DNA of 64,000 nt from Oligoflexia bacterium. GTDB lineage: Bacteria; Bdellovibrionota; Bacteriovoracia; Bacteriovoracales; Bacteriovoracaceae. Both the position numbers and the translations under genes were made by a program. Below, piece by piece: positions 53,712-62,575 of this stretch (position 1 is the stretch's first letter; the number at the start of each line of letters is the position of its first letter). The DNA is taken from assembly GCA_015231955.1 (NCBI GenBank), contig JADGAN010000014.1:1-64000 (forward strand). The letters run 5' to 3'. The notes under the pieces are model-generated. The model searched no databases. It saw nothing but the letters and a program-made list of their open reading frames with translations, and was not told the origin of the DNA.

Positions 53712-54537
53712 CCGTCACTTCAAACTCTTTTCCATTAGCGCTAGAAACTTTCAAAAGTAGTCGTTCCATGCTGGGATCACCACTACCCATATTTTTAGGA
53801 ATTTCCCACTTAAACTCAACAGGCATCATCTTTCTTGGACAAAAATTAGAAACTTTTTTAACAAGAGGATCAAGGCGGTAGGTGTGTGGAAGAGTACCAG
53901 GTTTCCACTCGACACGATCAAGGACATAGCAATCACTAATGGTATATCCATGGAGAATGATTTCACGTGTATCATTGGCGGACTCCACAGTGCTAACATA
54001 AAGTAAATTTTTATTGAATGACTTATTATCTGCGCTAGCATCCATGTTTGCACTTGCACTTGCACTTGCTTCTGTTTCAAAATCGTCACTTCTCTCTATT
54101 GCAGCACTGGCCGCCATATTAACATTTAATTCTGTAGTGTATTCACTGGCTTCACCATTGTTAATAACAATAGTATAGTGGCCAGGCACGAGGTGTCCCA
54201 AATTAATGGTTTTCATAAAGGGACGTATCATCTGCATGCAAAATTGTGTGGTTTGCTTTACCTCTGACAACAATTTGACCTCAATGACACCCGCACTCTT
54301 ATTAATTTCATTGCTGCTCGTAGGATCTTCATAACAAAGATTTGGTAAAGTGCCGATAACAATGATCTCTGCTTTATCATTGCTCTTTATATTATCTGGT
54401 AGATAAACTTTATCAATAAAGAGTGTGGCGTGTGCATTTACAATAGAGAAAAAGAAAATGGAAAAGAAGAGAACTAGAGAGATTAAAACAGAGGTTATAA
54501 AAGAGTTTGAGTTTGAGTTTGAGTTTGTTCGTAACAT
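53695..54537 (-). CDS. secreted protein with NS and AS dipeptide repeats, unknown function
   Basis: 280 aa. The N-terminus MLRTNSNSNSNS is followed by a long hydrophobic signal segment (about 13-38, ending VNAHA). The body is beta-rich, Ig-like in appearance (IDKVYLPDNIKSNDKAEIIVIG, LVPGHYTIVINNG), with four cysteines, and is interrupted by an Ala/Ser-rich stretch (SASASANMDASAD). Both dipeptide runs are encoded by hexanucleotide repeats. No family recognised. Confidence 0.6.
   Translation of the reverse strand: MLRTNSNSNSNSFITSVLISLVLFFSIFFFSIVNAHATLFIDKVYLPDNIKSNDKAEIIVIGTLPNLCYEDPTSSNEINKSAGVIEVKLLSEVKQTTQFCMQMIRPFMKTINLGHLVPGHYTIVINNGEASEYTTELNVNMAASAAIERSDDFETEASASASANMDASADNKSFNKNLLYVSTVESANDTREIILHGYTISDCYVLDRVEWKPGTLPHTYRLDPLVKKVSNFCPRKMMPVEFKWEIPKNMGSGDPSMERLLLKVSSANGKEFEVTVSNEN
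54048..54069. repeat. hexanucleotide repeat (TTGCAC)3, in-frame
   Basis: Three TTGCAC units plus a partial fourth; they encode Ala-Ser dipeptides on the minus strand. Confidence 0.85.
54503..54526. repeat. hexanucleotide repeat (GAGTTT)4, in-frame
   Basis: Four GAGTTT units at the start of the gene; they encode Asn-Ser dipeptides on the minus strand. Copy change would alter length without a frameshift. Confidence 0.9.
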
Positions 54538-54717
54538 AATTCCCCCCTCGTAAAATAGATAAAAACTATTAGTGAGTAAAAAAAAACAATGAATATTTTT
54601 TTCTTACAAAATATTTCATTAACTGTTGCAAGGTAGGCCCAGAAAAATTAATGTCAATGATTTTTTTTATAAAAATAAAAATAATTAAAAATACAAGACA
54701 GATGTTGTTTTATTAGA
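54538..54717. other. 180-bp AT-rich region with an imperfect hairpin
   Basis: Near 54590-54625, AATGAATATTTT and AAAATATTTCATT form an imperfect stem with one bulge and a T-rich loop. It is a possible weak terminator for the gene at 54718-55170. No promoter called. Confidence 0.3.
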
Positions 54718-55170
54718 TTATTTGCTGGTAGTCGTTGTGCTTTTCTGAATGGCAAGAACGCGAGCACTATCGCCTTCAGGTTGTTTAGAAACATATCCAA
54801 TAGCATTCTCATCATCGTTAACAAATTTGATAACTTCACTATCACTCTTTAAATTTTTGGGAGGATCTGTCTTTCCTGTAAAGATTACGATGCCCCAAAG
54901 TTGATTAATGGCCGTCATATCTTTATCGGTGAAAGTGGCATAAAAAGATTCTTGAATCGATTCATTTTGGCCGATTAAGATAGGTTTTCCTGCAAGCGAA
55001 CTCTTTTGCCCCAGATAAATTAACTTGAGATCAGTTGCAGTTATTTGGGGTAGGGATGAGTTTTTCCCGGCAATGACAAAGATGGAATCATCCGCCAAGG
55101 CCAAAGAAGAGCTTACTCCCGTGAACTGTAAGGTTAATATCAAAAAAATAGAGGTCATAAAATGATTCAT
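54718..55170 (-). CDS. phosphate-binding-like (PstS-type fold) periplasmic protein
   Basis: 150 aa with signal peptide (1-27, ending ALADD). The segment ITATDLKLIYLGQKSSLAGKPI, then ESFYATFTDKDMTAINQLWGIVIFTGKTDPP and DENAIGYVSKQ follows the pattern of short PstS/PBP-like proteins (a DLKxIFLGK motif and a late GYVS). These small forms are often encoded beside a porin rather than a PstCAB transporter. Here the porin-like gene lies just upstream on the same strand, 15 bp away, so the pair is probably co-transcribed. Confidence 0.65.
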   Translation of the reverse strand: MNHFMTSIFLILTLQFTGVSSSLALADDSIFVIAGKNSSLPQITATDLKLIYLGQKSSLAGKPILIGQNESIQESFYATFTDKDMTAINQLWGIVIFTGKTDPPKNLKSDSEVIKFVNDDENAIGYVSKQPEGDSARVLAIQKSTTTTSK

Positions 55171-55185
55171 ATAAGCGCCTCGTTT

Positions 55186-56415
55186 TTAGAATATAAAGTT
55201 AATAGTGGCAGAAAAAAGATTAACTTCTCCCCGGGGATGAGCATCAAAAAAACCACGCTCTTTCGTATTGCCATGAGAAGTAACTGTTGTCGTTACTCCT
55301 CCTGTTGTTGTTGAGCGTTCTGTGGTATCCCTGGAATAACCATCCGCGTCTATATACTGCCACTCTAGTTTAAAATTGCTCCTATCGGTAATTTTGGTAA
55401 CTAACCCCAATATTAAGGATTGTTGTTTGTTCTTGCGCTCAGGTACATAGGATAAAACTCTCACCGTGGTTGTTGCGGTGGAGGTAGTAGTATCAGCTCT
55501 TACACTCTTGTAGTTATGACTCCAGTAGCGTGCATAGGTAATGTGGGGGGAGAAGATACCAAACTTTTTTCCATAACTGAGGTAGAGTCCATTCATATTA
55601 CTTAGATGTTCAACATGCGTGGTGACTATTTCTGTCCATACAAAATGAGTCTGGTAATCGACTTTTGCTCCCAAGGAAGCAAAAGTGTACTTTAATTGGG
55701 GAAAGACATAAGAGGAGGAACCTGTGCGTTGAGTAACATCTACTGCATCAGATTTACCTAAGTTTGCTTTGAGCAGAAAGTTTTCATGGATAAGAGAGAA
55801 GGTCAACAGTTGGGCGCGTTTAACATTGGCCAAAAGAACTATTCCCCCATTACGATCTTCAACCACTTTAGAGTCGCCAGCAACAGCATTAAGCTCGAAA
55901 TTAACCGTACCAAGCTGCTTGATATAATTAAGCGATGCTCCAGTAATGGTGTTAAGAGGTGTGATTCCATAAACCTCCTGAATAGGGCGTACCCAAGGGT
56001 AGAGAAAACCGACCTCCGCATAATCTGAAAATAACCAAAGAGGGAGCTTTTGCTTACCTACTCTAAAACTTAAGTCTGACCAGGGATGGTAACTGACCAA
56101 GGCCCAATCCAATTTTACTTTATTATCATCAAAGGTGTCATCGACCCATCTTTTGACTAGAAGCTGTGAGGCCCAACTCCATTTCTGCCCCAAACGCGAG
56201 CTGAAATTAAGACCAAACTTCGTATCGTGGTAGTAATTGATTTTATTTCTTATATCATAAGCATAGCCACTCTGGTCATCTGAGGCCGCCGCTCCCACAG
56301 TTCCAAAACCATTGATTTGCAATTCACTCGCTACGCTGGTTGCGAGTGCAGTGGCAAGAGAAAGGCAAAAGATAAAGAGACGACAAGAAAATACAATGTT
56401 TTTCCAAAGATCCAT
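55186..56415 (-). CDS. porin-like outer-membrane beta-barrel protein
   Basis: 409 aa with signal peptide (about 10-31, ending VASE). It begins LQINGFGTVGAAASDDQ and continues as amphipathic strands (FGLNFSSRLGQKWSWASQLLVKR, LSFRVGKQKLPLWLF), ending in SATINFIF with a terminal aromatic. This is the pattern of phosphate-selective-porin-like or DUF3138-type barrels. It would pass small solutes. Together with the PstS-like protein it suggests phosphate-linked uptake, but no substrate is shown. Confidence 0.65.
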   Translation of the reverse strand: MDLWKNIVFSCRLFIFCLSLATALATSVASELQINGFGTVGAAASDDQSGYAYDIRNKINYYHDTKFGLNFSSRLGQKWSWASQLLVKRWVDDTFDDNKVKLDWALVSYHPWSDLSFRVGKQKLPLWLFSDYAEVGFLYPWVRPIQEVYGITPLNTITGASLNYIKQLGTVNFELNAVAGDSKVVEDRNGGIVLLANVKRAQLLTFSLIHENFLLKANLGKSDAVDVTQRTGSSSYVFPQLKYTFASLGAKVDYQTHFVWTEIVTTHVEHLSNMNGLYLSYGKKFGIFSPHITYARYWSHNYKSVRADTTTSTATTTVRVLSYVPERKNKQQSLILGLVTKITDRSNFKLEWQYIDADGYSRDTTERSTTTGGVTTTVTSHGNTKERGFFDAHPRGEVNLFSATINFIF

Positions 56416-56511
56416 AAAAATCCCCCTCTAGCTTTTATTAAAGCCCCAATACTTTTTTTTGTAAAGCATAGTTTTGATGTGCAAAAAGTATGCTATGAAA
56501 ACAAGGTTTAC

Positions 56512-56543
56512 ATCTGCTCATATTTTTGAAAACATGAGCAGAT
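56512..56543. promoter_or_regulatory. 10-bp inverted repeat between divergent genes
   Basis: ATCTGCTCAT (56512-56521), 12-nt centre, ATGAGCAGAT (56534-56543), perfect. It lies between the divergent porin-like and LptF-like genes. Just upstream, AGCATAGTTTTG and CAAAAAGTATGCT (about 56466-56494) form a second, imperfect dyad. Confidence 0.4.
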
Positions 56544-56581
56544 CTTAACAAAAAGATCTTCAAAAGCTAGGTTGTTAATTC

Positions 56582-57781
56582 ATGGGAAAAATTATTCAAC
56601 GCTATATCAGTGCCAATTTCGTGTTACCTTTTTTGGTAAGTTCAATTGCTGCAGTCTCTTTTCTTTTGATCTTCCAGCTTTTTAGAATTACTGCTCTAGT
56701 AGTTAACAAGAATGCCCCATTAATGTTGATTTTGGATATGATGGGAAAAATTGTGCTTACCTTTATTCCCATGTCGACCCCACTAGCAGTCTTATTTGCC
56801 AGTATCTACGCCATGAATAAGTTAAGCCTAGACTCTGAGCTAATCGCCATACGAGCAGCAGGAATGTCTATCTTTCAGATGTTACGCCCCTTACTCGCCT
56901 TGAGTATAGTAATCGCCGCCCTACTCTTCTCTTTACACTACCATATCATTCCTAAAGCGGAGGGAGAGGTGAAAAAGATTGCTTTTGCTATCGCCTCTTC
57001 GAGTATCTTAAACGATCTGCGCTCTGGTAAATTTTTTACCGAAGTACCGGGGATTACTCTTTATGCCGAAAAGGTAGAAGATGAGGGAAAACACCTCTTG
57101 CAAGTTTTCTTGCACTTAAAAAATGATGATCCTTTAAAGTTAGAAGAGAAAGCAATCTTGGCGCAAGAGGGTTTTATTCGCAAAAATCCAGAAAACGGCA
57201 TGTATGAGATGAATTTAATTAATGGTAATATCATTAAAGTCAATCCTAAAAAAGTGGAAGAGAATCAAAAAGCTCCCTCCTCACTCACTCAGATGTTGAT
57301 TCCCGACAACTTAAGTGGGCAGGTCGAAAAAATTTTGTTTAAAGAGTATAACTTTCCCTTGATTGAAGACTCTATGGGTAACGCCCCTATCGCCAAAGAT
57401 GGCAGCAAAAGCACACGTGACCTCTATAGTATAGTGGTGAAAAAAAATTTTCCGGCAAACTATCCAGAAGATGAAATTGAGAGGAAAAAAGAGTTGGCCA
57501 AGGCAGAGATCGAATTTTTTTCCAGGATCAATAACTCTGTTTTGTGTATGGTCTTCTTGCTCCTTGGCTTTTCACTGGGCATCCAAAGAGGCAGAGGAAA
57601 GAGTCAAAACTCCCTCGTCATCTCTTTTTTAGTGTTGATCTTTTATTATGCCCTTTACTTTGGAGGCATCAGTCTTGCACGCTCACTGGCCATGCCTGCT
57701 CCCTTAGCAGTGGCCACCCCTACCCTACTCGCACTACTTGTGGCCATCATCTTTTATCGCCGCCTCAATTGGATTGTATAG
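56582..57781 (+). CDS. lptF: LptF/LptG-family permease
   Basis: 399 aa. Membrane helices at about 14-35, 48-72, 98-118, then a periplasmic jelly-roll-type domain (about 120-300), and three C-terminal helices. The N-terminus IIQRYISANFVLPFLVSS and the motif STPLAVLFASIYAMNKLSLDSELIAIRAAGMS are typical of the YjgP/YjgQ family, which extracts LPS for transport to the outer membrane. The ribosome binding site is weak. It abuts the MFS gene (TAG then ATG). Confidence 0.85.
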   Translation: MGKIIQRYISANFVLPFLVSSIAAVSFLLIFQLFRITALVVNKNAPLMLILDMMGKIVLTFIPMSTPLAVLFASIYAMNKLSLDSELIAIRAAGMSIFQMLRPLLALSIVIAALLFSLHYHIIPKAEGEVKKIAFAIASSSILNDLRSGKFFTEVPGITLYAEKVEDEGKHLLQVFLHLKNDDPLKLEEKAILAQEGFIRKNPENGMYEMNLINGNIIKVNPKKVEENQKAPSSLTQMLIPDNLSGQVEKILFKEYNFPLIEDSMGNAPIAKDGSKSTRDLYSIVVKKNFPANYPEDEIERKKELAKAEIEFFSRINNSVLCMVFLLLGFSLGIQRGRGKSQNSLVISFLVLIFYYALYFGGISLARSLAMPAPLAVATPTLLALLVAIIFYRRLNWIV

Positions 57782-59020
57782 ATGAACTATCTAGTCTTAT
57801 TGATTGTCACCATGGCCTCCTTTATTGCGCCCTTTATGGGCTCCTCGATCAATGTGGCCCTGCCCGATATTGGAAAAGAGTTTGCAATGAGTGCCCATGA
57901 GTTGGCGTGGACTGCAACATCTTACCTTTTGGCAACAGCACTTTTTCTACTCCCCTTTGGACGCCTTGCAGACCTTTATGGTCGTCGTCGCTTCTACTTT
58001 TACGGTATGATCTTTTATCCGCTAAGCTCGCTTTTTTGTGTGCTCTCTCCGAATACGACTTGCTTTCTACTTTCGCGCTTTTTACAAGGAGTGGCCGCCG
58101 CCTTTATCTTTGGAACCGGAGTTGCGCTGCTTTTGGAATTTTTTCCACAAAATAGGCGAGGGAAAGTTTTAGGAATCAATGCCGCTTCAGTCTACATAGG
58201 ACTATTGCTTGGCCCCTACCTTGGGGGAATGCTGACCGAACACTTTGGATGGCGCTCAATTTTTATTTTTATTATCTTGATCATGCTTCCTATCCCTTGG
58301 CTCATTCACCGTTACATTCCCCCAGACATTCTCCAAGACATCCCCCAAGATAAAGGGCCGGCACAAAGGAATTTCAAAGGATTGATCCCGCTTCACCTCT
58401 TTAAGGGCAACAGCTGCTTCCAGTATGCTACCCTCTCTGCCTTTATTAATTATGCAGCAACCTTTGGCATCCAATTTATCATAGGCCTCTACCTTTCGTT
58501 TATTTACGATCTCTCGCCCAAGGCCACAGGAGAGGTCTTAATGGTACCGGCCCTCTTTCTGGTGCTCTTTTCTCCCCTTGCAGGAACACTCTCCGATCGT
58601 TTAAATGCAGCGATGATGGCCTCCATCGGTATGGCCATCACCTTTGTGGGGACACTACTACTGCTTTTGATTACACTGCAAGCTGAGACTATGCCCCTTT
58701 ATAGTTTGCTAGGAGCACTCGCTTTCATTGGACTTGGGCCTGCGCTCTTTACCACCCCAAACACCAATGCAGTGATGAGCGCTGTGGATCGCAATTTTTA
58801 TGGAGTGACGGCCGGTCTCTTAGCGATGATGAGGATTACCGGGCAAATGTTTAGCATGGCAATCGCCACCACCGTTGTCTCTGTGGTTGTCGGTAAAGTA
58901 GCGATCTCTCATCACGTTCGCCGTGAATTGATTTTAAGTTGCAACTACTCGCTGGCAATCTTCATGGCGATCTCTTTTGTCGGAATTTTTACCTCACTCA
59001 AACGTACAAAGTTCAATTAA
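57782..59020 (+). CDS. MFS transporter (DHA2/EmrB-QacA type)
   Basis: 412 aa with about 12 helices. It opens with FIAPFMGSSINVALPDIGKEF, the DHA2 motif near helix 1 (usually LDxTIVNVALP; here the Asp is absent). Motif A is GRLADLYGRRRFYFYG, and the motif C region reads GTGVALLLEFFPQNRRGKVLGIN. It is an export pump of unknown substrate, translated directly after the LptF-like gene. It ends 27 bp inside the convergent epimerase gene. Confidence 0.85.
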   Translation: MNYLVLLIVTMASFIAPFMGSSINVALPDIGKEFAMSAHELAWTATSYLLATALFLLPFGRLADLYGRRRFYFYGMIFYPLSSLFCVLSPNTTCFLLSRFLQGVAAAFIFGTGVALLLEFFPQNRRGKVLGINAASVYIGLLLGPYLGGMLTEHFGWRSIFIFIILIMLPIPWLIHRYIPPDILQDIPQDKGPAQRNFKGLIPLHLFKGNSCFQYATLSAFINYAATFGIQFIIGLYLSFIYDLSPKATGEVLMVPALFLVLFSPLAGTLSDRLNAAMMASIGMAITFVGTLLLLLITLQAETMPLYSLLGALAFIGLGPALFTTPNTNAVMSAVDRNFYGVTAGLLAMMRITGQMFSMAIATTVVSVVVGKVAISHHVRRELILSCNYSLAIFMAISFVGIFTSLKRTKFN

Positions 59021-59449
59021 GGTACCGCCAGTGTGTTTGGGGTGAAGGAAGGCGATCTTTTTGTGATGAGCACCCTCAATGGGGATTTCATGGATAGGAA
59101 TAAAACCCTCCGCTTTAATGGTAGCAAGACAATTAGTGAGGTGATCGCTACCACCTTCAACAAAGTAAGCGATATGGTGAATACCCTCCCCTTTTTGTTG
59201 TAAAAACTTCGCCACATTCGAATCTTCATGGAGAGGCATTAAAAGTTCAATCTTAATTTCACCTACACTAAAGAAAGAGACACGTACACCTTGAGAGGGC
59301 ACCTCCTCTTCTCCTTGGTATTCAAATCCTAAAACTTCACCATAAAAGTGATTCCACTTTTCGAGTGATTTGACCGCAATACCGATATGGTCAATTTTTT
59401 GAATCATTTTATCATTAATATTATTAATCTTACTCACCGTTGTGTTCAT
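58994..59449 (-). CDS. mce: methylmalonyl-CoA epimerase
   Basis: 151 aa from ATG at 59449 with AAGGAG 11 bp upstream; a shorter start at 59406 is possible. Two glyoxalase/VOC beta-alpha-beta modules are visible. IDHIGIAVKSLEKW and GEGIHHIAYFVEG supply metal His residues, RVSFFSVGEIKIELLMP supplies a Glu, and KHTGGTLIELCTFE supplies the last Glu. It interconverts (R)- and (S)-methylmalonyl-CoA. No mutase gene is in the window. It lies 22 bp after the sulfatase gene. Confidence 0.9.
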   Translation of the reverse strand: MNTTVSKINNINDKMIQKIDHIGIAVKSLEKWNHFYGEVLGFEYQGEEEVPSQGVRVSFFSVGEIKIELLMPLHEDSNVAKFLQQKGEGIHHIAYFVEGGSDHLTNCLATIKAEGFIPIHEIPIEGAHHKKIAFLHPKHTGGTLIELCTFE

Positions 59450-59471
59450 TGTGTTTATTACTCCTTGCTGC

Positions 59472-61463
59472 TTATTTAAGGTGTCGATTATGATACAAAA
59501 GATATTTAGCACTTTGGTAAAGGCCGTTTGCAAGATCGGCACGCTCTTTGCGCTCCATGGGTTTTTGATCGCCAATACTTTGTTCAGGAGTATCACTGCC
59601 TTGTAAGAGGAAGAGATCTTTTCGATCCTCAACATTGGCAGTGAGCAAATACTGTAAATCCCAGAGGGAGTAAGTAGGAGGCCTTATATACCAGTAGTAG
59701 ACAAAAACGGGACGAGGATTTTTCACTAAGGCAAAGATGTTATCTCCAAAACCACGGTGACGTAACGCCTTTTCTGGTGGAGCAAGTAGGGCGGCCACAG
59801 TGGGAAGGATGTCCACCTCACTGACTAGCGTATTAATCTTTTTTGCACTCTTTAAAAGGTGTGGAGCATGCATCAGAAGTGGCACATGAAAGTTCTCTAA
59901 GTCGTGAATGCGCTCTCCTCTTGGCACATTTTGGGCCCCTTCCACAGGAAGGCCATGGTCACCAAAGATAAAAAAGATGGTATTTTTATAATAGTTGCTT
60001 TGCTTTGCCAGTTGAAAAAAGTGCTGAAGAGAAAAATCTTGAAAGCGCAAAGAGACAAGCTCTTCTTTAGAGTTAAAACCATACTGCTTTAAAAGCTCAC
60101 TCTCTTTTGCATCAACTTTTTTATAGGGTTCAAACGCGGGAACATCGCTAGGAATGGTATAGGGCCGGTGAAAACCTGCACTTTGAATAATGGCCACAAA
60201 GGGTTTTTGCGCCTGCTGCTTTTGCTCTAAGATGTGATGGGCCTCTTCAAAAAGACGATAGTCGGAAATACCCCACACATCGGTAGGCCTAAAATTATAA
60301 CTTCCCTCTTCGTAGATAGTGAGATCACGAATGTTATAGGTGAAAAGGCCACGAATTTGCCCCCAGTTGGCACTCCCTCCAAGAAAGTAAAGTTTTTGAT
60401 GCTCTGGAAGTTCATTTAAGAGCGAGTGCTGCTCAACAATCATAGGATTTCGCGAGCCGGTGTCGCCGCTGGTGATATCGGGAATTCCGGTTAAGAGAGA
60501 AAAGATAGAGCGAGCAGTGGCCTGGCAAGGAACATAAAAGGAAGAGAAGAAGTAAGAGTTTTGTGCGAACTCATCCATAAAGGGGGTAGCACGCAAGGGG
60601 TTGCCAAAAAGCCCACTCTTAAAGGCCGCCATCGACTCTAGTACAATAATCACCACGTTACTCTTTTGAGGATTTTCGATTTTAAAATCGAGCGGTACCC
60701 GGCGAACACTCCTTACGAAAGAGAGCTCTTGACGATTTTGTTCGCTCTTAGGAATTTGTAAATAGTCGGCGACGGTGTCGTAGTGCTCTTCCACTAGCGC
60801 TTTAGAGTAGTCACTCCCTTTATATTTCCAGGTGTCCACAATATAGAGAATGGGATTTAAACTTAAAGCACTCACAAAATTATTGGTGGCAAAGAAGGCC
60901 TCACTCCAGCGCAAAGGATAGAAGGAGAGTTTGCCATAAATACCTAAGGCAACGAGGAGAATTAGAGAGAGTGCTATGCCGATTTTTTTTGGAAAAAGTT
61001 TGAGTCCAGGAGAGAGCAATTTTTTTAAAAGCAGGTGGTAAGCAAAGAGAAAAAGCGTAAGTCCAAAGGCAATCCACAATAAAGGATAACTTTGCCATAA
61101 CATTGTGGCGGCAATACCCAGCTGTCCCGGTTTTAAAAGCTCTAAGGCAGAGGCACTGAGGCGTGAACCTAAGTAAGCAAAGTAACCAAAGTCGGCAGCA
61201 TAAAGTAGCGCTATTGGCAGCATGATCACCATTAAATAGAGGCGTGCGAAACGCCCAAGAAAGAAGATGGGGAGAGTGGAAAGCAGCAGAAAACGTAGAT
61301 CAAATTTACTGCCAAGGTAAAAGGCATAAAAGAGGTCAGCGTAAGAGATGGTTAACGCCCCCCCTCTTGGAAAAAAACAGAGGGCAAAGAGCGCTCTGAA
61401 AATAAATAAGAGCAGAATATGGATTGCGAGCAATTTAAGTAATGGAGTGTAGTAGTTTTTCAT
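59472..61463 (-). CDS. LTA-synthase-like sulfatase/phosphoglycerol transferase
   Basis: 663 aa. Five or six N-terminal helices (about 10-180), then an extracytoplasmic sulfatase-fold domain (about 265-600). Metal and nucleophile motifs are VVIIVLESMAAF (Glu), CQATARSIFSLLTGIPD (Thr nucleophile as in LtaS) and FIFGDHGLPVEG (Asp-His). The family transfers phosphoglycerol or phosphoethanolamine to glycans or lipids in the envelope. It overlaps the LptG-like gene by one base and belongs to the same operon, fitting a role in modifying LPS or periplasmic glucans. Confidence 0.9.
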   Translation of the reverse strand: MKNYYTPLLKLLAIHILLLFIFRALFALCFFPRGGALTISYADLFYAFYLGSKFDLRFLLLSTLPIFFLGRFARLYLMVIMLPIALLYAADFGYFAYLGSRLSASALELLKPGQLGIAATMLWQSYPLLWIAFGLTLFLFAYHLLLKKLLSPGLKLFPKKIGIALSLILLVALGIYGKLSFYPLRWSEAFFATNNFVSALSLNPILYIVDTWKYKGSDYSKALVEEHYDTVADYLQIPKSEQNRQELSFVRSVRRVPLDFKIENPQKSNVVIIVLESMAAFKSGLFGNPLRATPFMDEFAQNSYFFSSFYVPCQATARSIFSLLTGIPDITSGDTGSRNPMIVEQHSLLNELPEHQKLYFLGGSANWGQIRGLFTYNIRDLTIYEEGSYNFRPTDVWGISDYRLFEEAHHILEQKQQAQKPFVAIIQSAGFHRPYTIPSDVPAFEPYKKVDAKESELLKQYGFNSKEELVSLRFQDFSLQHFFQLAKQSNYYKNTIFFIFGDHGLPVEGAQNVPRGERIHDLENFHVPLLMHAPHLLKSAKKINTLVSEVDILPTVAALLAPPEKALRHRGFGDNIFALVKNPRPVFVYYWYIRPPTYSLWDLQYLLTANVEDRKDLFLLQGSDTPEQSIGDQKPMERKERADLANGLYQSAKYLLYHNRHLK

Positions 61464-62575
61464 TAGGATATCTTTCTATGACGATAAAACATAAGAAGTA
61501 AATACAAAATGCATCCGGCGGGAATGGCCATCACAGCAGCAAGTGGTGGAAGTTTATGAGAGCTTGCTAGTGCCATACAGGCAGAGTAGGCGAGCCAAAA
61601 GATTCCCGTAAAGACCAAAACAAAGACCACGCTTTTACCAAAAGAGCTTTGCCGGCGATTAGGATTAAAGATTGCCCCAGTAGCAATAAAAGGGAAGATC
61701 AGGCAGATTAGAGCAGAGGCGATTCGCTCATAGAGGATCGCCTCATATTCAGCACTGTTGATACCAAGGCGTTTGATCTTTAAAATGTAGCGGTAAAGTT
61801 TAATCAGTGTCAGCTCACTAATCTCAGAGTCAAGATCACGGAAGTCACTCGGACGCTCCAGTAGAGTTGCCTTTTGAAAGAGAAAATTTTTACTGGTGGA
61901 AAAATTTTTATTTTGGAGTGAATAGAGTGTCTCTCCCGCCGTTAGCAGCCAAGTGTTACCACTTTGGTAAGTTACTCGGTCGGCCCAAGTGATCTCTGTC
62001 AACTTATAGTCAGGGCCATAGTAAAAGAGGGTTACATCGCGAAGTTCCGCCCTTGCTTTATCAAAAGCAGTAAAGGCGCAATAGTAACTATCGTTGCGAT
62101 ACCAAACCCTCCCATTGCCACCACTGGAGGTTTTTACCGTCGGAGTCTTATCGTGTTTACGAAAATGAATTCCTCCATCGCGTAGCCACTCTTTTTTTTG
62201 TCGTTCAGCATAGGGGCGCACCACGGAGTTGGTAAAGAGTTGCAACAAGGAGACAAAAATCGCTGCATAGGTTAATGTTCCAAAAAAAGCGAAGCGAGAG
62301 TGGCCACAAGCAAAGATGGCAATCAACTCATTTCTTCGCTGTAGCTTGTTCAGTGAGAAGAGGGTTGCTGTCATCGCAGAGACTGGAAAAATTTTTCCCA
62401 GCCACATGGGCAGAGTGAGTATATGATTTAATAAAACATCTTGGAGAGTGGTCACCGCCCTCAACACTTCTGAAACAATGTTGGCAATGGATACCAAAAA
62501 GACAAAAATAAGACATGAACCTAGAAAGGAGGTGATCCACTCTTTAAGAATAAGGCGACTTAAAATAGTGTTCAT
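61463..62575 (-). CDS. lptG: LptF/LptG-family permease
   Basis: 370 aa, with the same family layout as the gene at 56582: N-terminal three helices, a periplasmic domain (about 120-270), three C-terminal helices. The motif FPVSAMTATLFSLNKLQRRNELIAIFACGHS is diagnostic. Only LptF-like at 56582 and this gene occur in the window, on opposite strands 5 kb apart, whereas many bacteria keep lptF-lptG together. The start overlaps the aldolase stop (ATGA). Confidence 0.85.
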   Translation of the reverse strand: MNTILSRLILKEWITSFLGSCLIFVFLVSIANIVSEVLRAVTTLQDVLLNHILTLPMWLGKIFPVSAMTATLFSLNKLQRRNELIAIFACGHSRFAFFGTLTYAAIFVSLLQLFTNSVVRPYAERQKKEWLRDGGIHFRKHDKTPTVKTSSGGNGRVWYRNDSYYCAFTAFDKARAELRDVTLFYYGPDYKLTEITWADRVTYQSGNTWLLTAGETLYSLQNKNFSTSKNFLFQKATLLERPSDFRDLDSEISELTLIKLYRYILKIKRLGINSAEYEAILYERIASALICLIFPFIATGAIFNPNRRQSSFGKSVVFVLVFTGIFWLAYSACMALASSHKLPPLAAVMAIPAGCILYLLLMFYRHRKIS

